The position numbers and the translations under genes are program-made. A DNA stretch of 64,000 nt. Source: Streptomyces sp. NBC_01750 (GTDB lineage Bacteria; Actinomycetota; Actinomycetes; Streptomycetales; Streptomycetaceae). Within the stretch, counting starts at the first letter, position 1; the number at the start of each line of letters is the position of its first letter. The stretch spans positions 7,876,001 to 7,940,000 of the forward strand of contig NZ_CP109137.1 of the NCBI RefSeq assembly GCF_035918095.1. Reading direction: 5' to 3'. This document shows positions 51,244-59,876 of this stretch, in pieces. The notes beneath the pieces were generated by a model that ran no database searches, was not told the DNA's origin, and saw only the letters and a program-made list of their open reading frames with translations.

Positions 51244-52029
51244 ATGACTCCAGGCCGATGTTGCCGCGCGCTACGGGCTGCCACCTTCGCAGCCGCCTGC
51301 GTGCTGCTCGCGGCCGTCGGCCATGCGCTCATGTCGGGGAAATCCGTCCCTTGGTGGGCCATGTCGGCGGCGTTCGCCACCACATGCGCAACCGCTTGGG
51401 CGCTTGCGGCCCGTGAGCGGGGCGTCCTCGTCGTCACATCGGTCACGGTCGCGGCCCAGGCCGTTCTGCACACAGCATTCTCACTGGCCCAGGCGACCGT
51501 GAACCCCGCACTGCCGGAGAGTGCTTCCTTCACCCGACAATGGGTCGCTTACCTGCTGTGCGGATCAAAGAACTTCACCACGCTCCCTACCGCTGAACCA
51601 CTGAGCGTTGCCGGGAGCGCAGGCGGTCACGTGCACGCGTCCCTCCCCACCACGGCCCACATGGTGCTTCCCGACGGGGGCGGCCATATCCACCACGCCA
51701 TGGGGGCGATGGCGGACAGCACGCTCCCGTCTGCCGGAGACGGTATGGCCGCCCACATGTCGCCGACCGGCATGCTCGCAGCCCATCTTCTGGCCGCGCT
51801 GCTGTGCGGCTTCTGGCTCGCGTACGGCGAACGGGGCGCATTCCGCGTTCTGCGATCACTCGCCGGCTGGCTGGTAGCTCCCCTGCGCCTGATCTTCCGT
51901 CTGACCGCGCCACCGCACCGGCCGCGCATCCACGTTCGACGGGTACGCCGAGCAGTCGTGCTGCGGAAACTGCTCCTCATCACCGCCTTCACCACACGAG
52001 GCCCACCACCCGGGATCGCTGTCGTCTGA
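51244..52029 (+). CDS. His/Met-rich membrane protein, copper-locus type (copy 2)
   Basis: A 261-residue paralogue of the protein at 41659-42276. It has the same three N-terminal membrane segments (LRAATFAAACVLLAAVGHAL; AMSAAFATTCATAWALAA), a ligand-rich loop (GGHVHASLPTTAHMV, GGGHIHHAMGAM, GMAAHMSPTGM) and a fourth segment (AAHLLAALLCGFWLAYGERG). It carries a longer basic C-terminus. It is followed by an ECF sigma factor gene 138 bases downstream. The two copies flank the CoA-pathway genes. Confidence 0.72.
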   Translation: MTPGRCCRALRAATFAAACVLLAAVGHALMSGKSVPWWAMSAAFATTCATAWALAARERGVLVVTSVTVAAQAVLHTAFSLAQATVNPALPESASFTRQWVAYLLCGSKNFTTLPTAEPLSVAGSAGGHVHASLPTTAHMVLPDGGGHIHHAMGAMADSTLPSAGDGMAAHMSPTGMLAAHLLAALLCGFWLAYGERGAFRVLRSLAGWLVAPLRLIFRLTAPPHRPRIHVRRVRRAVVLRKLLLITAFTTRGPPPGIAVV

Positions 52030-52167
52030 CAGCTGGTTCCCCGGACGCGCGTCGTCTTTCACCGCGCGCTCCGGGCATCGGCCATGCCGTCCGGCAGGCC
52101 GTACCACTCACCGGCCCTGCCGATCACGCGGGAGCCGGATCCCGAATCGTTCGAAGGACAAGTGGCG

Positions 52168-52866
52168 ATGACCCCTGCCCTGCCCCCACACCACACCGCC
52201 CCTGGCGACACCAAACAGACGCGGACCGTGCACAGCGCCGATGAAGCCGTGACCCAGTGGGCGCTGGCCGCGCGTGGCGGCGACCCCGCTGCCGTGGACC
52301 GCTTCGTACGCGCATTGCACCGCGACATCTGGCGCTATGTGGCCTATCTCAGCGCCGACGCACAGGCCGCCGACGACCTCACGCAGGAGACCTTCCTCCG
52401 GGCGCTGGGCAGTCTCCACCGGTTCGAGGGCCGATCGTCGGCACGGACCTGGCTGCTGTCCATCGCGCGCCGCACGGTGGTGGACAGCCTTCGCCATGCG
52501 GCCGCGCGTCCCAGAGTGTCGGACCGCGACGACTGGCAGGCAGTAGCGGAGCAGGCCCAGCCCCGTGGGGTGCCGGGCTTCGAGGACGGGATAGCACTCG
52601 CAGAACTTCTGGCGATCATCCCAGCGGAGCGCCGCGAGGCGTTCGTGATTACCCAGCTCTTGGGGCTGCCCTACGCCGAGGCGGCCGAGGCCATCGGCTG
52701 TCCGATCGGGACCGTCCGCTCACGTGTCGCGCGCGCCCGCACATCGCTGATCGGCCTGCTCACGGATACCGACACGTCAACCGTCGATCAGACACGAGCT
52801 CCCCTGAACGAACGCCGACGGCGTTCAGCGGCAGCGTCGTTGACCGCCATGGCGGCTGCTGCCTGA
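52168..52866 (+). CDS. ECF RNA polymerase sigma factor
   Basis: A 232-residue ECF sigma factor. Region 2 spans RFVRALHRDIWRYVAYLSAD to DDLTQETFLRALGSLHRFEG (about 50-95); the DNA-melting part is ARTWLLSIARRTVVDSLRH. Region 4 spans LLAIIPAERREAFVITQLLG to EAIGCPIGTVRSRVARARTS (about 150-205). ATG 52168 has GAAGGA 8-9 bases upstream. No anti-sigma factor gene follows; the next 350 bases are non-coding. Its target promoters may include the island's metal genes. Confidence 0.88.
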   Translation: MTPALPPHHTAPGDTKQTRTVHSADEAVTQWALAARGGDPAAVDRFVRALHRDIWRYVAYLSADAQAADDLTQETFLRALGSLHRFEGRSSARTWLLSIARRTVVDSLRHAAARPRVSDRDDWQAVAEQAQPRGVPGFEDGIALAELLAIIPAERREAFVITQLLGLPYAEAAEAIGCPIGTVRSRVARARTSLIGLLTDTDTSTVDQTRAPLNERRRRSAAASLTAMAAAA

Positions 52867-53225
52867 CAAGCGGGGCTTAGCGGTGCCCGGCCTCCTGCTG
52901 AATGCCGTCGGGACGCGCGGCGAGCAGACCCGTCGGTTCGGTAGTCAGATTCGCCACCGGGCTCCACCCATTGTGGGGTGGAGCCCAGTCGCATCGGAAA
53001 GGCTCTCCGCCGCGCGCTGGTACGTCCTCCCCGCGGTTGCCTGTGTCGAGTAGCCGATTGTGTGGCCCACCGAGCGCGTGAAGGGGCGCTGTGTGGACGC
53101 TGTGTGGACACAAGCATCTGCACAGACCTGCAAAGCGTGTTCAAGAGTCACAAGCAATACCGCCACTGACCTGCGTAAGCGCCCAAGATCTGAGCAGAAG
53201 GACAAAGGCCGTCACGATCACCAAA
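52867..53225. other. gap inside the right end of the island
   Basis: No gene is supported. The stretch ends at the right 48-bp repeat and contains the second 23-bp repeat. A short inverted repeat after the sigma gene (CCACCCATTGTGGGGTGG, 52968-52985, with the small near-palindrome CCAC...GTGG) is too weak to call. No integrase or excisionase gene is visible here. Confidence 0.4.
53090..53112 (+). repeat. 23-bp repeat with internal GTGTGGAC duplication, copy 2
   Basis: An exact copy of 34887-34909 in the same orientation, 114 bases left of the right 48-bp repeat. Both copies lie inside the island near its ends. Confidence 0.6.
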
Positions 53226-53273
53226 GGACTCATAATCCGTCGGCCGTGGGTTCGAGTCCCACCCGCCCCACCA
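53226..53273 (+). repeat. 48-bp direct repeat, right copy (putative attR)
   Basis: Identical to 34652-34699. It holds only the tRNA 3' part: anticodon loop CTCATAA, variable region, T-arm and CCA. The bases before it (ACGATCACCAAA) share nothing with the tRNA 5' half, so this is a partial copy of the kind regenerated by site-specific integration. The 80 bases after it resemble those after the left copy. Confidence 0.85.
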
Positions 53274-53762
53274 GTCACGTGCCCTGACCTGCAGAAACGT
53301 CTCTTCGGTGGCTCTGAGTCACAAACTCGGGTCCAACGGAGAGAATCCGCTGCTCACGAGTACCGCTTGAAGTGTTATGGCGGGCGCGTGGGTGCTCCTT
53401 CCGAGGCGCTGACCTGCGGCGATGCAGAACAAGCTCGGCCGCTGGAAGTGACGCAGCGGAGCCGAAAAGCAAGATCCAGTGGACGCTCAGGGGACACGAG
53501 GAAATGGAAGGCTCGCAGGAGGCTGGGCGGCCTGACCGAAGGCGCCGTGGGCGCACGCGCCGTCGGCCATCGCTTGGTCTGGGTGATCCGCCACAGTCGG
53601 CGCGGCTGTTCGCCCTCTTCGAAGGCGTCCACCGGATGCACGCGCAATCGAGAATCGGGGGGCGGCGCCCGTGTGGCGGACGGTGTAGACGAGGAGTCCT
53701 CTGGGGCGCACGCGGGCGATCGCGTCCATCGCTGCCTGGATCTCCTGCGTCAACAGCGCCAT

Positions 53763-53893
53763 GCTCGCCAGCCGACGAGCATCTCCAGCTCGGCGATGGT
53801 TTCGTCTTCCAGTTCGACCGAGCGGAGCGTGTGCGGCATGACGCGGGCATCGGTCTTGGCCTCGCCGGGATAGAGGTCGGCGATCCGCCGCAT
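53763..53893 (-). pseudogene. IS110-family transposase fragment with internal deletion
   Basis: About 44 codons read MRRIADLYPGEAKTDARVMP, then HTLRSVELEDETIAELEMLV. This is the N-terminal DEDD-domain region of IS110 transposases, where the normal sequence has about ten more residues (of the DAFIIADAAR type) between TDAR and MPHTLR. The in-frame deletion removes part of the catalytic domain. No remaining part of the transposase is seen, so it is a relic. Confidence 0.65.
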
Positions 53894-53899
53894 CGTCAG

Positions 53900-54433
53900 C
53901 CCAGCTTGCCGAACACCTCGCGGAGCTTGGGCTCGCTGTTGGGCAGCCGCTTGTCGACCGCGCCGCACCGGCCGTTGCCGCAGAGGGTTATGGTCGCCAG
54001 GTCTGCCGTCGTACGAGAGGGAACCGCGCGATACCGAAGGGCAATCCGCGCCGCACCGGCCGTTGCCCCAAGTCCAGGCCCGGCACGGTGAAGGCTGCAC
54101 CGAGCGCCCGCTCGGCGGCGTCCACCCCGAGCGGCTGAAGGCCAATCACATTCCCTTCGGCACCGTTCCCGGCTATTCGCATGCGATCCGCCGGGCGCAA
54201 GAAGCACGGCGGCGGGCTCCGTAGCCCTCGCCGAAGCGACTCCGAACGGCTCACTCCCTGCTCAGGGACGTTCTTGGAACCCTTGCCCGCGGGATTCAAC
54301 CCTCTCTTCAAAGACCAAGGCCATGAAGTTACGGCGTTGTGCTGACGGCAAGGGCTGTTGTGAGCGGCCAGAGCCAGCAGCAGCGGCAGATCACCGTTCT
54401 CCACACTGACTGCATCCCCCGCACCCAGCGCCC
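53900..54433. other. gene-fragment region without an intact gene
   Basis: Frames on both strands are short and change often. One minus-strand run (TTADLATITLCGNGRCGAVD, then KRLPNSEPKLREVFGKLG, near 53900-54020) looks protein-like but belongs to no family I know. The area lies just outside the right end of the 18.6-kb island. Confidence 0.35.
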
Positions 54434-54547
54434 CTCGCCGACGCCGTCGCCTTCCTCACTGGCCCCGGCTCGCTCTACATCACCGGCACCGACCTCCTGA
54501 GCGACGGCGGCCAGGCAGCCTGGATCCGCTGCCACCGGGCGGCTTGA
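54434..54547 (+). pseudogene. C-terminal fragment of a short-chain dehydrogenase
   Basis: Thirty-seven codons read LADAVAFLTGPGSLYITGTD, then LLSDGGQAAWIRC, ending at TGA. This is the C-terminal end of an SDR (the ADAVAFL...YITGxxLxxDGG pattern). The upstream part of the gene is missing. It resembles, but is not a copy of, the SDR remnant at 3104-3631. Confidence 0.6.
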
Positions 54548-54629
54548 GCGCCGCGCGACCGACCGCCCGGGCAGGGCGTCCCACCCAAGGCCGACAAAGA
54601 GGGCATCAATCAAGCCCGCGGATCCTGGT

Positions 54630-55439
54630 TCAGTACCGCATCGCGGTGACCATGTGGAGGCTCGTTCGCCGGAACATCGCCGGCTGTGACACGGTCACCT
54701 CGTACTGCCGCGCTCGGAGTCGGTTTGCCACGTTCGCCAGTCCGTCGTCGATGTCGTGAACTTCCATGACGATTCGACGAATGCGCGGCCACAACTCGCC
54801 GTTCACCCCATCGAGCACCTCGATCTCGGCGCGCTCGACGTCGATCTTCAGGAGATCGATGGTTCCGACGTTGTGCTCCTTGAACACTTCGGTCAACGTG
54901 GTGGTCGGCACCGAAAAACTCTGTTCGGCAGCATCCCGCAGCCGCAGGAGGTCCAGCGCCTCCTGGGCGTTGCCACCCGTGTTGGTGATGAGTGCCTCGA
55001 TGGTGCGCCGGTCGTCCACGTTGTCCACATGGATCGTCGAAGTGCAGGGAGCAACCGGCGAGTACGTGAGCTTCCGGTTCCCCGGCCTCGCCCCGAGCGC
55101 GTAACGGAAAGGACGGCCGCCCGGCACGTGTCGGGACAGGTTGTCCCGCAGGCACTCGAAGGTCGGCGGCGCGGGCTCGAACGCCAGGATCCTCGCATGG
55201 GGAACGTGATCGGCGAAGAAGACGGCGGCGAGGCCGTAGTGCGCCCCCACGTCCGCGATCAGCGCACCGGAGCCAAGCCCCTGCACCGCCATGAGATACG
55301 CGCTGTTCTGGGTCACGTCTTCCCAGACGGCCAACATTTCCGATGGTGACGTGCACGAAATTGTGCGGCCATCCGGAAGAAAGTCTGTCGATTCATGCGG
55401 GGCACCCGACGTCACGATGCCTCCTCCCCGGTCCGACAT
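54630..55439 (-). CDS. FkbM-family methyltransferase
   Basis: A 269-residue SAM-dependent methyltransferase. The FkbM pattern is clear: LIADVGAHYGLAAVFFADHV (motif I, about 60-79), ILAFEPAPPTFECLRDNLSR, then TLTEVFKEHNVGTIDLLKID and VMEVHDIDDG. FkbM enzymes methylate hydroxyls of sugars and polyketides. It is divergent from the ThDP-enzyme gene across a 300-base gap. Together with the O-methyltransferase, glycosyltransferase and sugar decarboxylase nearby, it fits a tailoring set for a glycosylated natural product. Confidence 0.87.
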   Translation of the reverse strand: MSDRGGGIVTSGAPHESTDFLPDGRTISCTSPSEMLAVWEDVTQNSAYLMAVQGLGSGALIADVGAHYGLAAVFFADHVPHARILAFEPAPPTFECLRDNLSRHVPGGRPFRYALGARPGNRKLTYSPVAPCTSTIHVDNVDDRRTIEALITNTGGNAQEALDLLRLRDAAEQSFSVPTTTLTEVFKEHNVGTIDLLKIDVERAEIEVLDGVNGELWPRIRRIVMEVHDIDDGLANVANRLRARQYEVTVSQPAMFRRTSLHMVTAMRY

Positions 55440-55739
55440 CTGATCCTGTCAGCTGCGCCCGGAATTCTTGTCGCCATTTGTTGCCGGTGTCAAATGATTA
55501 ACCCGAAAGAGTCGCATCAGTTTCACTTGACGCGGGCATGCGGTGCACCGCATGGGGCAGGTCCCGTCGGACCCGCACAGCCCCCGATCGGCTGAACTTT
55601 TTTGAACGTCACCCCTGCTCTCCCTGCTCCGATAAAGGGTCCGCCATGGTCTGAGCGTTGATCCATGCTAGTAAGTACTCCGAATGATGAATCGCCTACG
55701 CGGTGGACTCGCCGTCCATGCCCCTATCCAGAGGAATTC
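55440..55739. other. 300-base divergent promoter region, AT-richer
   Basis: No gene is supported. The stretch between the FkbM gene and the ThDP enzyme gene is AT-richer than its surroundings (for example AAATGATTAACCCG and TGAACTTTTTTGAACG) and must contain the promoters of both operons. No palindrome strong enough to call as an operator was noticed. Confidence 0.45.
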
Positions 55740-57485
55740 ATGCAAAGCGCGGACAGCTTCTCACCGCCGACTGGTGGGATCGCCAACCACAGCACGCGGG
55801 CCGACGTCACCCAGGTCCGGACGGTGGACCGCCTCGTGGGTGAACTCGCATCGCTTGGGGTCACTCACGTGTTCGGTGTGAGTGGCGCCAACATTGAAGA
55901 CCTGTACGACGCGTTGCACCGCAGCGCCACAGTGACCGGGATCCTGGCCAAGCACGAGTTTTCCGCGGGGACCATGGCGGACGGCTACGCCCGGATCGGA
56001 GGCGGCCTAGGTGTCGTCACCACCACATCGGGCGGTGGCGCGCTGAACGTGGTAGCCGCGCTCGGCGAGGCGTACACGTCGCGCATCCCGGTGCTCGCGC
56101 TCATCGGTGAATCCGCGACCCACTTCAACGGGCGCGGCGCCTTCCAGGATTCAAGCGGCTGCAACGGCACTTTGGACGCGGAGCGCATTTTCAGCCCGGT
56201 GTCACGCTATTGCGCCAGAGTGAGCTCGCCGGACGAGGTGGCTTGGCGACTCGGCGAAGCGGTCTCTGCCGCCTTGTCGTCGCCCGGTGGCCCCGCTGTT
56301 CTGCTGTTGCCCAAGAACGTGCAACAGGGGCTGACCGACTCCGTGCCCACCGTGTCCCCCCGGCCGCAGGCCGACCCCGCGCCGCTCGACCGGAACCTCT
56401 CACATGCGTCGTCCGTATTGGAATCGGCCAGCCGCGCCGGTGGAGTCCTCGTCATTGCCGGTGACGGTGTGGCGCGCGCCAATGCGCGCGGTTCACTGGC
56501 CCGGCTCGTGGACAAGCTGGACGCGAAGATCGCGGTGACTCCGGATGCCAAGGACGTCTTTGACAACACCGATCCTCGTTTCGTCGGCGTGTGCGGGGGC
56601 ATGGGGGGACACCCGACGGTCGCCGAGACCCTGGCAGGTTCCTCGGCCTGCCTGCTGATCGGGACCAGGCTGCCGATCGTCGCGCGCGACGGGCTGGAGG
56701 ATCTGCTCGCGAGCCTGCCCGTGGTGTGCCTGTCCCCTGAGCAGCCATACGTCGACGCCGTCGTGGTGACCGGGGTCCTGTCCGAGACGCTGCCCGCGCT
56801 GATCCGGCGGCTGGGCGAAGCGCCCGGCGGCGTCTTCGGTCCGGGCCCGCACGTCAGGCACCTGGAGGCGCCGGCCCGGCCGGGCGGTGGTCTTGGCTAC
56901 CGGGACATCATGGCCGTGATCGAGGAGGCGTTGCCGAGCGACGCGGCCGTGTTCGTCGACGCTGGCAACTGCGGTGCGGCGGCGATTCACCACCTTCCAG
57001 CGCCCCGGCACGGCCGGTTCGTGGTGACCCTCGGAATGGGGGGCATGGGCTACACGTTCGGTGCCGCGATCGGTGCGAGCTTCGCCGCCCCCAACAGGCC
57101 GAGCCGTGTCTACGTAATTGCCGGTGACGGCTCGTTCTACATGCACGGGTTCGAGTTGCACACCGCCGTCGAGTACGGGCTGCCCATCACGTTCGTCATT
57201 CTGAACAATAACGCTCACGCCATGTGCGCGACCCGAGTGCGGGTCTTCCATGGAGACGGCTACAGCAATAACCGGTTCGGGCGGACAGATCTGGCGGCCG
57301 GAATTAACGCGATGTTCCCTTCCCTCGATGCCCGGAACGCCGCCTCGGCGGAAGAACTCACCCGTGCACTCGCCGACGCGCACACCACGCCGGGGCCGAC
57401 GTTCATCTCGGTCGACTGTGACGTCGATGAGGTCCCACCCGTCACTTTGTTCCTGGAAAAGGAGATGGTTCCGTGTCCACGTTGA
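55740..57485 (+). CDS. ThDP-dependent enzyme, acetolactate-synthase-like
   Basis: A 581-residue thiamine-diphosphate enzyme. N-terminal Pyr domain: GVTHVFGVSGANIEDLYDAL with catalytic Glu in AKHEFSAGTMADGYAR (about 62). Central domain: DPRFVGVCGGMGGHPTVAET. C-terminal PP domain: GDGSFYMHGFELHTAVEYGL then FVILNNNAHAM (the GDG...NN ThDP motif, about 450-480). The start ATG 55740 has AGAGGA 5 bases upstream. It would condense an alpha-keto acid with an acceptor; in antibiotic pathways such enzymes add two-carbon units to sugars or make acyloins. The SRPBCC gene overlaps its end by 13 bases, which indicates joint action. Confidence 0.85.
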   Translation: MQSADSFSPPTGGIANHSTRADVTQVRTVDRLVGELASLGVTHVFGVSGANIEDLYDALHRSATVTGILAKHEFSAGTMADGYARIGGGLGVVTTTSGGGALNVVAALGEAYTSRIPVLALIGESATHFNGRGAFQDSSGCNGTLDAERIFSPVSRYCARVSSPDEVAWRLGEAVSAALSSPGGPAVLLLPKNVQQGLTDSVPTVSPRPQADPAPLDRNLSHASSVLESASRAGGVLVIAGDGVARANARGSLARLVDKLDAKIAVTPDAKDVFDNTDPRFVGVCGGMGGHPTVAETLAGSSACLLIGTRLPIVARDGLEDLLASLPVVCLSPEQPYVDAVVVTGVLSETLPALIRRLGEAPGGVFGPGPHVRHLEAPARPGGGLGYRDIMAVIEEALPSDAAVFVDAGNCGAAAIHHLPAPRHGRFVVTLGMGGMGYTFGAAIGASFAAPNRPSRVYVIAGDGSFYMHGFELHTAVEYGLPITFVILNNNAHAMCATRVRVFHGDGYSNNRFGRTDLAAGINAMFPSLDARNAASAEELTRALADAHTTPGPTFISVDCDVDEVPPVTLFLEKEMVPCPR

Positions 57486-58114
57486 CCGCTATTCCCGGCC
57501 TGGTCCGCATCGAGAACTGCCCGCAGCCCGAGGCCCTTGAGAAGATGCAGGGGCTCACGCGTCCGAAATGGCACCACGAAGAGATCTTCGGCAAGTACTG
57601 CTCACTCAGCGAGCACATCGATGCCCCGCCCCGTGAGGTCTACGATTACATGGCCGACACCAGGAGTCTCGCCGAGTGGACGCTCACCCTGCGCAAAGTG
57701 ACCGAGACCGGTGAACCCGGACTGTGCGTCGCCAACGAGATGCTGTGCGACAACAGCACCCAGATCTACGTCCGTACGCTCGCCAACCCCGAGGCGATGA
57801 CGGTGGACTACCACTGCGCGTGGGACCAGGGCGAGCACCTCTGGATGATCTACCTGATGCGCGTCGTGGACGCACAGCTCGTCCTCAACCGTCCGGGCTC
57901 GGTGGTGCTGTGGACGAACTGCCGACACCCCTTCTACGACCGGAATCCGTGGCCGGAACTCTCCCCGGCCCCCAGCCGCCGGTGGGTCGGCGAGTTCTGG
58001 GACCTGTTCTACGCATGTCACTGGATCGAGCTGCAGAACCTGAAGAAGATCTGCGAGTACAGGCACGCCCATGGGCAGCCGATCACTCCCGACTGGTCCA
58101 AGGTGGACGCGTGA
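57473..58114 (+). CDS. SRPBCC-fold protein
   Basis: A 213-residue protein of the START/SRPBCC type. The pattern YCSLSEHIDAPPREVYDYMA, then DTRSLAEWTLTLRKV (about 43-75) is a typical polyketide cyclase/Bet v1-like N-terminus, and the C-terminal helix is FWDLFYACHWIELQNLKKIC. GTG 57473 has AAGGAG 8 bases upstream and lies inside the end of the ThDP-enzyme gene. It may bind the reaction product of the ThDP enzyme or act as a cyclase or dehydratase. A truncated ISAs1-type element follows 24-140 bases downstream. Confidence 0.8.
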   Translation: MSTLTAIPGLVRIENCPQPEALEKMQGLTRPKWHHEEIFGKYCSLSEHIDAPPREVYDYMADTRSLAEWTLTLRKVTETGEPGLCVANEMLCDNSTQIYVRTLANPEAMTVDYHCAWDQGEHLWMIYLMRVVDAQLVLNRPGSVVLWTNCRHPFYDRNPWPELSPAPSRRWVGEFWDLFYACHWIELQNLKKICEYRHAHGQPITPDWSKVDA

Positions 58115-58250
58115 GTACCGCGCCTGGGGTGCGGACAGGGCTGTTGCAAAGTCTTTTGATCTTGGATGAGTGCAGCTCAGGCGGGACCGAGTAGGTCCAG
58201 TGGGCGGCGGAAGCTGTCGTGGGACATGTCGCGAAGCCCGGCCGCGATGT

Positions 58251-59203
58251 TCATGTGGTCTCGAAGGCTCGCAGTGTGTTGATGGCGAAGCTGCGGAGGG
58301 TGGCCATGTTGTCCGGGCCGTGTCCTGTGCGGACCTTGAAGGCGTCCTCGGCGAAGGCGGTGTCACGGACAAAATGGCCGGTTCTCGATCGTCCACTGCG
58401 AGCGGACGATCTTCGCGAGGCGTTCAGGGGACGCTCGGCGGCTGGTCAGGTCGGTGATGACGTAGACGGTCCCGCGGCTGCGTTTGCCGGTCTTGCGCTG
58501 GGTTCGGTGCCGGACAATCTTCGCGACCTGGACCGCGTGGGGAAAATCGACACCGAGTTCGCTCTCGCCTTCTCCAGGGCAGAGCGGCGAGTTGGCGGTG
58601 CAGAGCATCCTCGGTGACTGTGACGCCGGCCAGGTGATAGGGCGCCAACAGGGCGGCGAAGCAGGTGATTTCGTTCCTCTTGTCCGGCACGCGCAGTGGG
58701 CTGACGACTCGGCCCGTCCCGGTGATCGCGGCCAGCAGATGGGCGGCCGGGATCTCGCCATGGCGCGAGCCACGGGCGCTCTTGCCGTCGACCGCCAGGG
58801 TCTCGGCGCCGGCCGGGTCGTGGCCGAGCAGGCTGGCCAGACCGCCAGGGCAGGCGGCGTTCAGGACCCGGCGGATGGTCGCCGCACTCGGCGCGATGCA
58901 CACCTGGAAGGCCGTCGCGGTGCGGGCGCTGAGCCAGACGGGCGTGTCCTGCGGGGCTCTTCGTGCCCACTGGCCGATCGCGGCGAAGGAGCGGGGCCCG
59001 GTCAGTACTGCCGAGCACGCGATCAGCAGCACGCTCACGAACGGGTGACGCTTCCCGCGCCGGTGCCGCGGATCGGCCAAGGTCTGCGGCCGCTGGACCA
59101 GCGGCCTGATCGCCCGGTGCTGACGGGCGCCTTGATCACGCAGACGGTGGCAGACTGACGCACATCGAAGCTGCGGTTTTTCAGGGCGACTTGTCGAAGT
59201 CAC
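58251..59203 (-). pseudogene. ISAs1-family transposase with two frameshifts
   Basis: The transposase is readable in three frames. First (59203 to about 58575): RHPFVSVLLIACSAVLTGPR, ETLAVDGKSARGSRHGEI (the DDE Asp in VDGK) and PDKRNEITCFAALLAPYHLA. Second (to about 58383): ELGVDFPHAVQVAKIVRHRT, TVYVITDLTSRRASPERLA, SQWTIENR. Third (to 58251): HFVRDTAFAEDAFKVRTGHG, PDNMATLRSFAINTLR. GGCTGTTGCAAAGTCTTTTG at 58139-58158 looks like the outer end of such an element. The insertion lies where the N-terminal part of the KAS III-like gene should be. Confidence 0.8.
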
Positions 59204-59337
59204 AACCCCGTCAACCGGAGCTTCGTTGCGTACGGACCGGGCGCCAGTCGAACATCGTCATACCGCCGTGACCTGCACACTCACATGATCACCGGGGCTT
59301 TGAAACCGCCCTGGGGGTGCGGAAGAGACGTGAGGCC

Positions 59338-59853
59338 GCCATTCCGGCGATGGCGCAGCGGTCGCGCTGCTGAGGCGATCCGCGGAATCGCCGATTTTCC
59401 ACGTCGAGACGCCGCCTTCCAATGAACTCGCCGGTCAGATGACCCTCGACTCCAGCGATGGCCGCAAGTACTGGCAACCGGGCATCGGAGTATTGAAGAT
59501 CCGGTTCGCGGAGGACACCACCGAGGACGTACTGCACCACGGAAGCACGGATCCCGGCGGACGTAAGGCGAGCGTGCCGATGAATCGGTGCGGGAACCGA
59601 GGAGCGACCTGCTCGTGACCGGCCAACCCAACCGCATTTTACTGAGTCAATGGCGGGTTGCCCTCTGCCTTCCCGTCGAACGGCATCCTGACAACGTTCG
59701 ACCAGTGCGGCAATCTCTTCGGTGCGGGCATCCCGGTGGCTCTGGACCGCGCTATCTGCGACGGCACAGTCGGCAGCGGGTCGTTGGTGATGCTCTCCGA
59801 CTTCGCGCACCGGCGACTTTGCCGCTGCGGCCGCCGTTCGATGGCGACCGTGA
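59338..59853 (+). pseudogene. KAS III (FabH-like) gene remnant, C-terminal part
   Basis: Three frames join into the C-terminal half of a ketoacyl-ACP synthase III-like enzyme: DGAAVALLRRSAESPIFHVE, then NELAGQMTLDSSDGRKYWQP; next TGQPNRILLSQWRVAL (the QPN segment with the catalytic Asn neighbourhood); then NGILTTFDQCGNLFGAGIPV (with the NLF loop after the His-Asn pair) and finally DFAAAAAVRWRP. At least two frameshifts separate them. The N-terminal half is missing and the ISAs1 remnant lies there. KAS III-like proteins of glycosylated antibiotics often transfer acyl groups onto sugars. The gene is dead, so that step may be lost in this strain. Confidence 0.7.
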
Positions 59854-59876
59854 TCCGGAATCCCCCGTCCGGAACT

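Noticed and set aside
34700..53225. An integrase or excisionase gene inside the island.
   Set aside because: No frame has tyrosine-recombinase motifs or a MerR-like excisionase; every large frame is assigned to another family.
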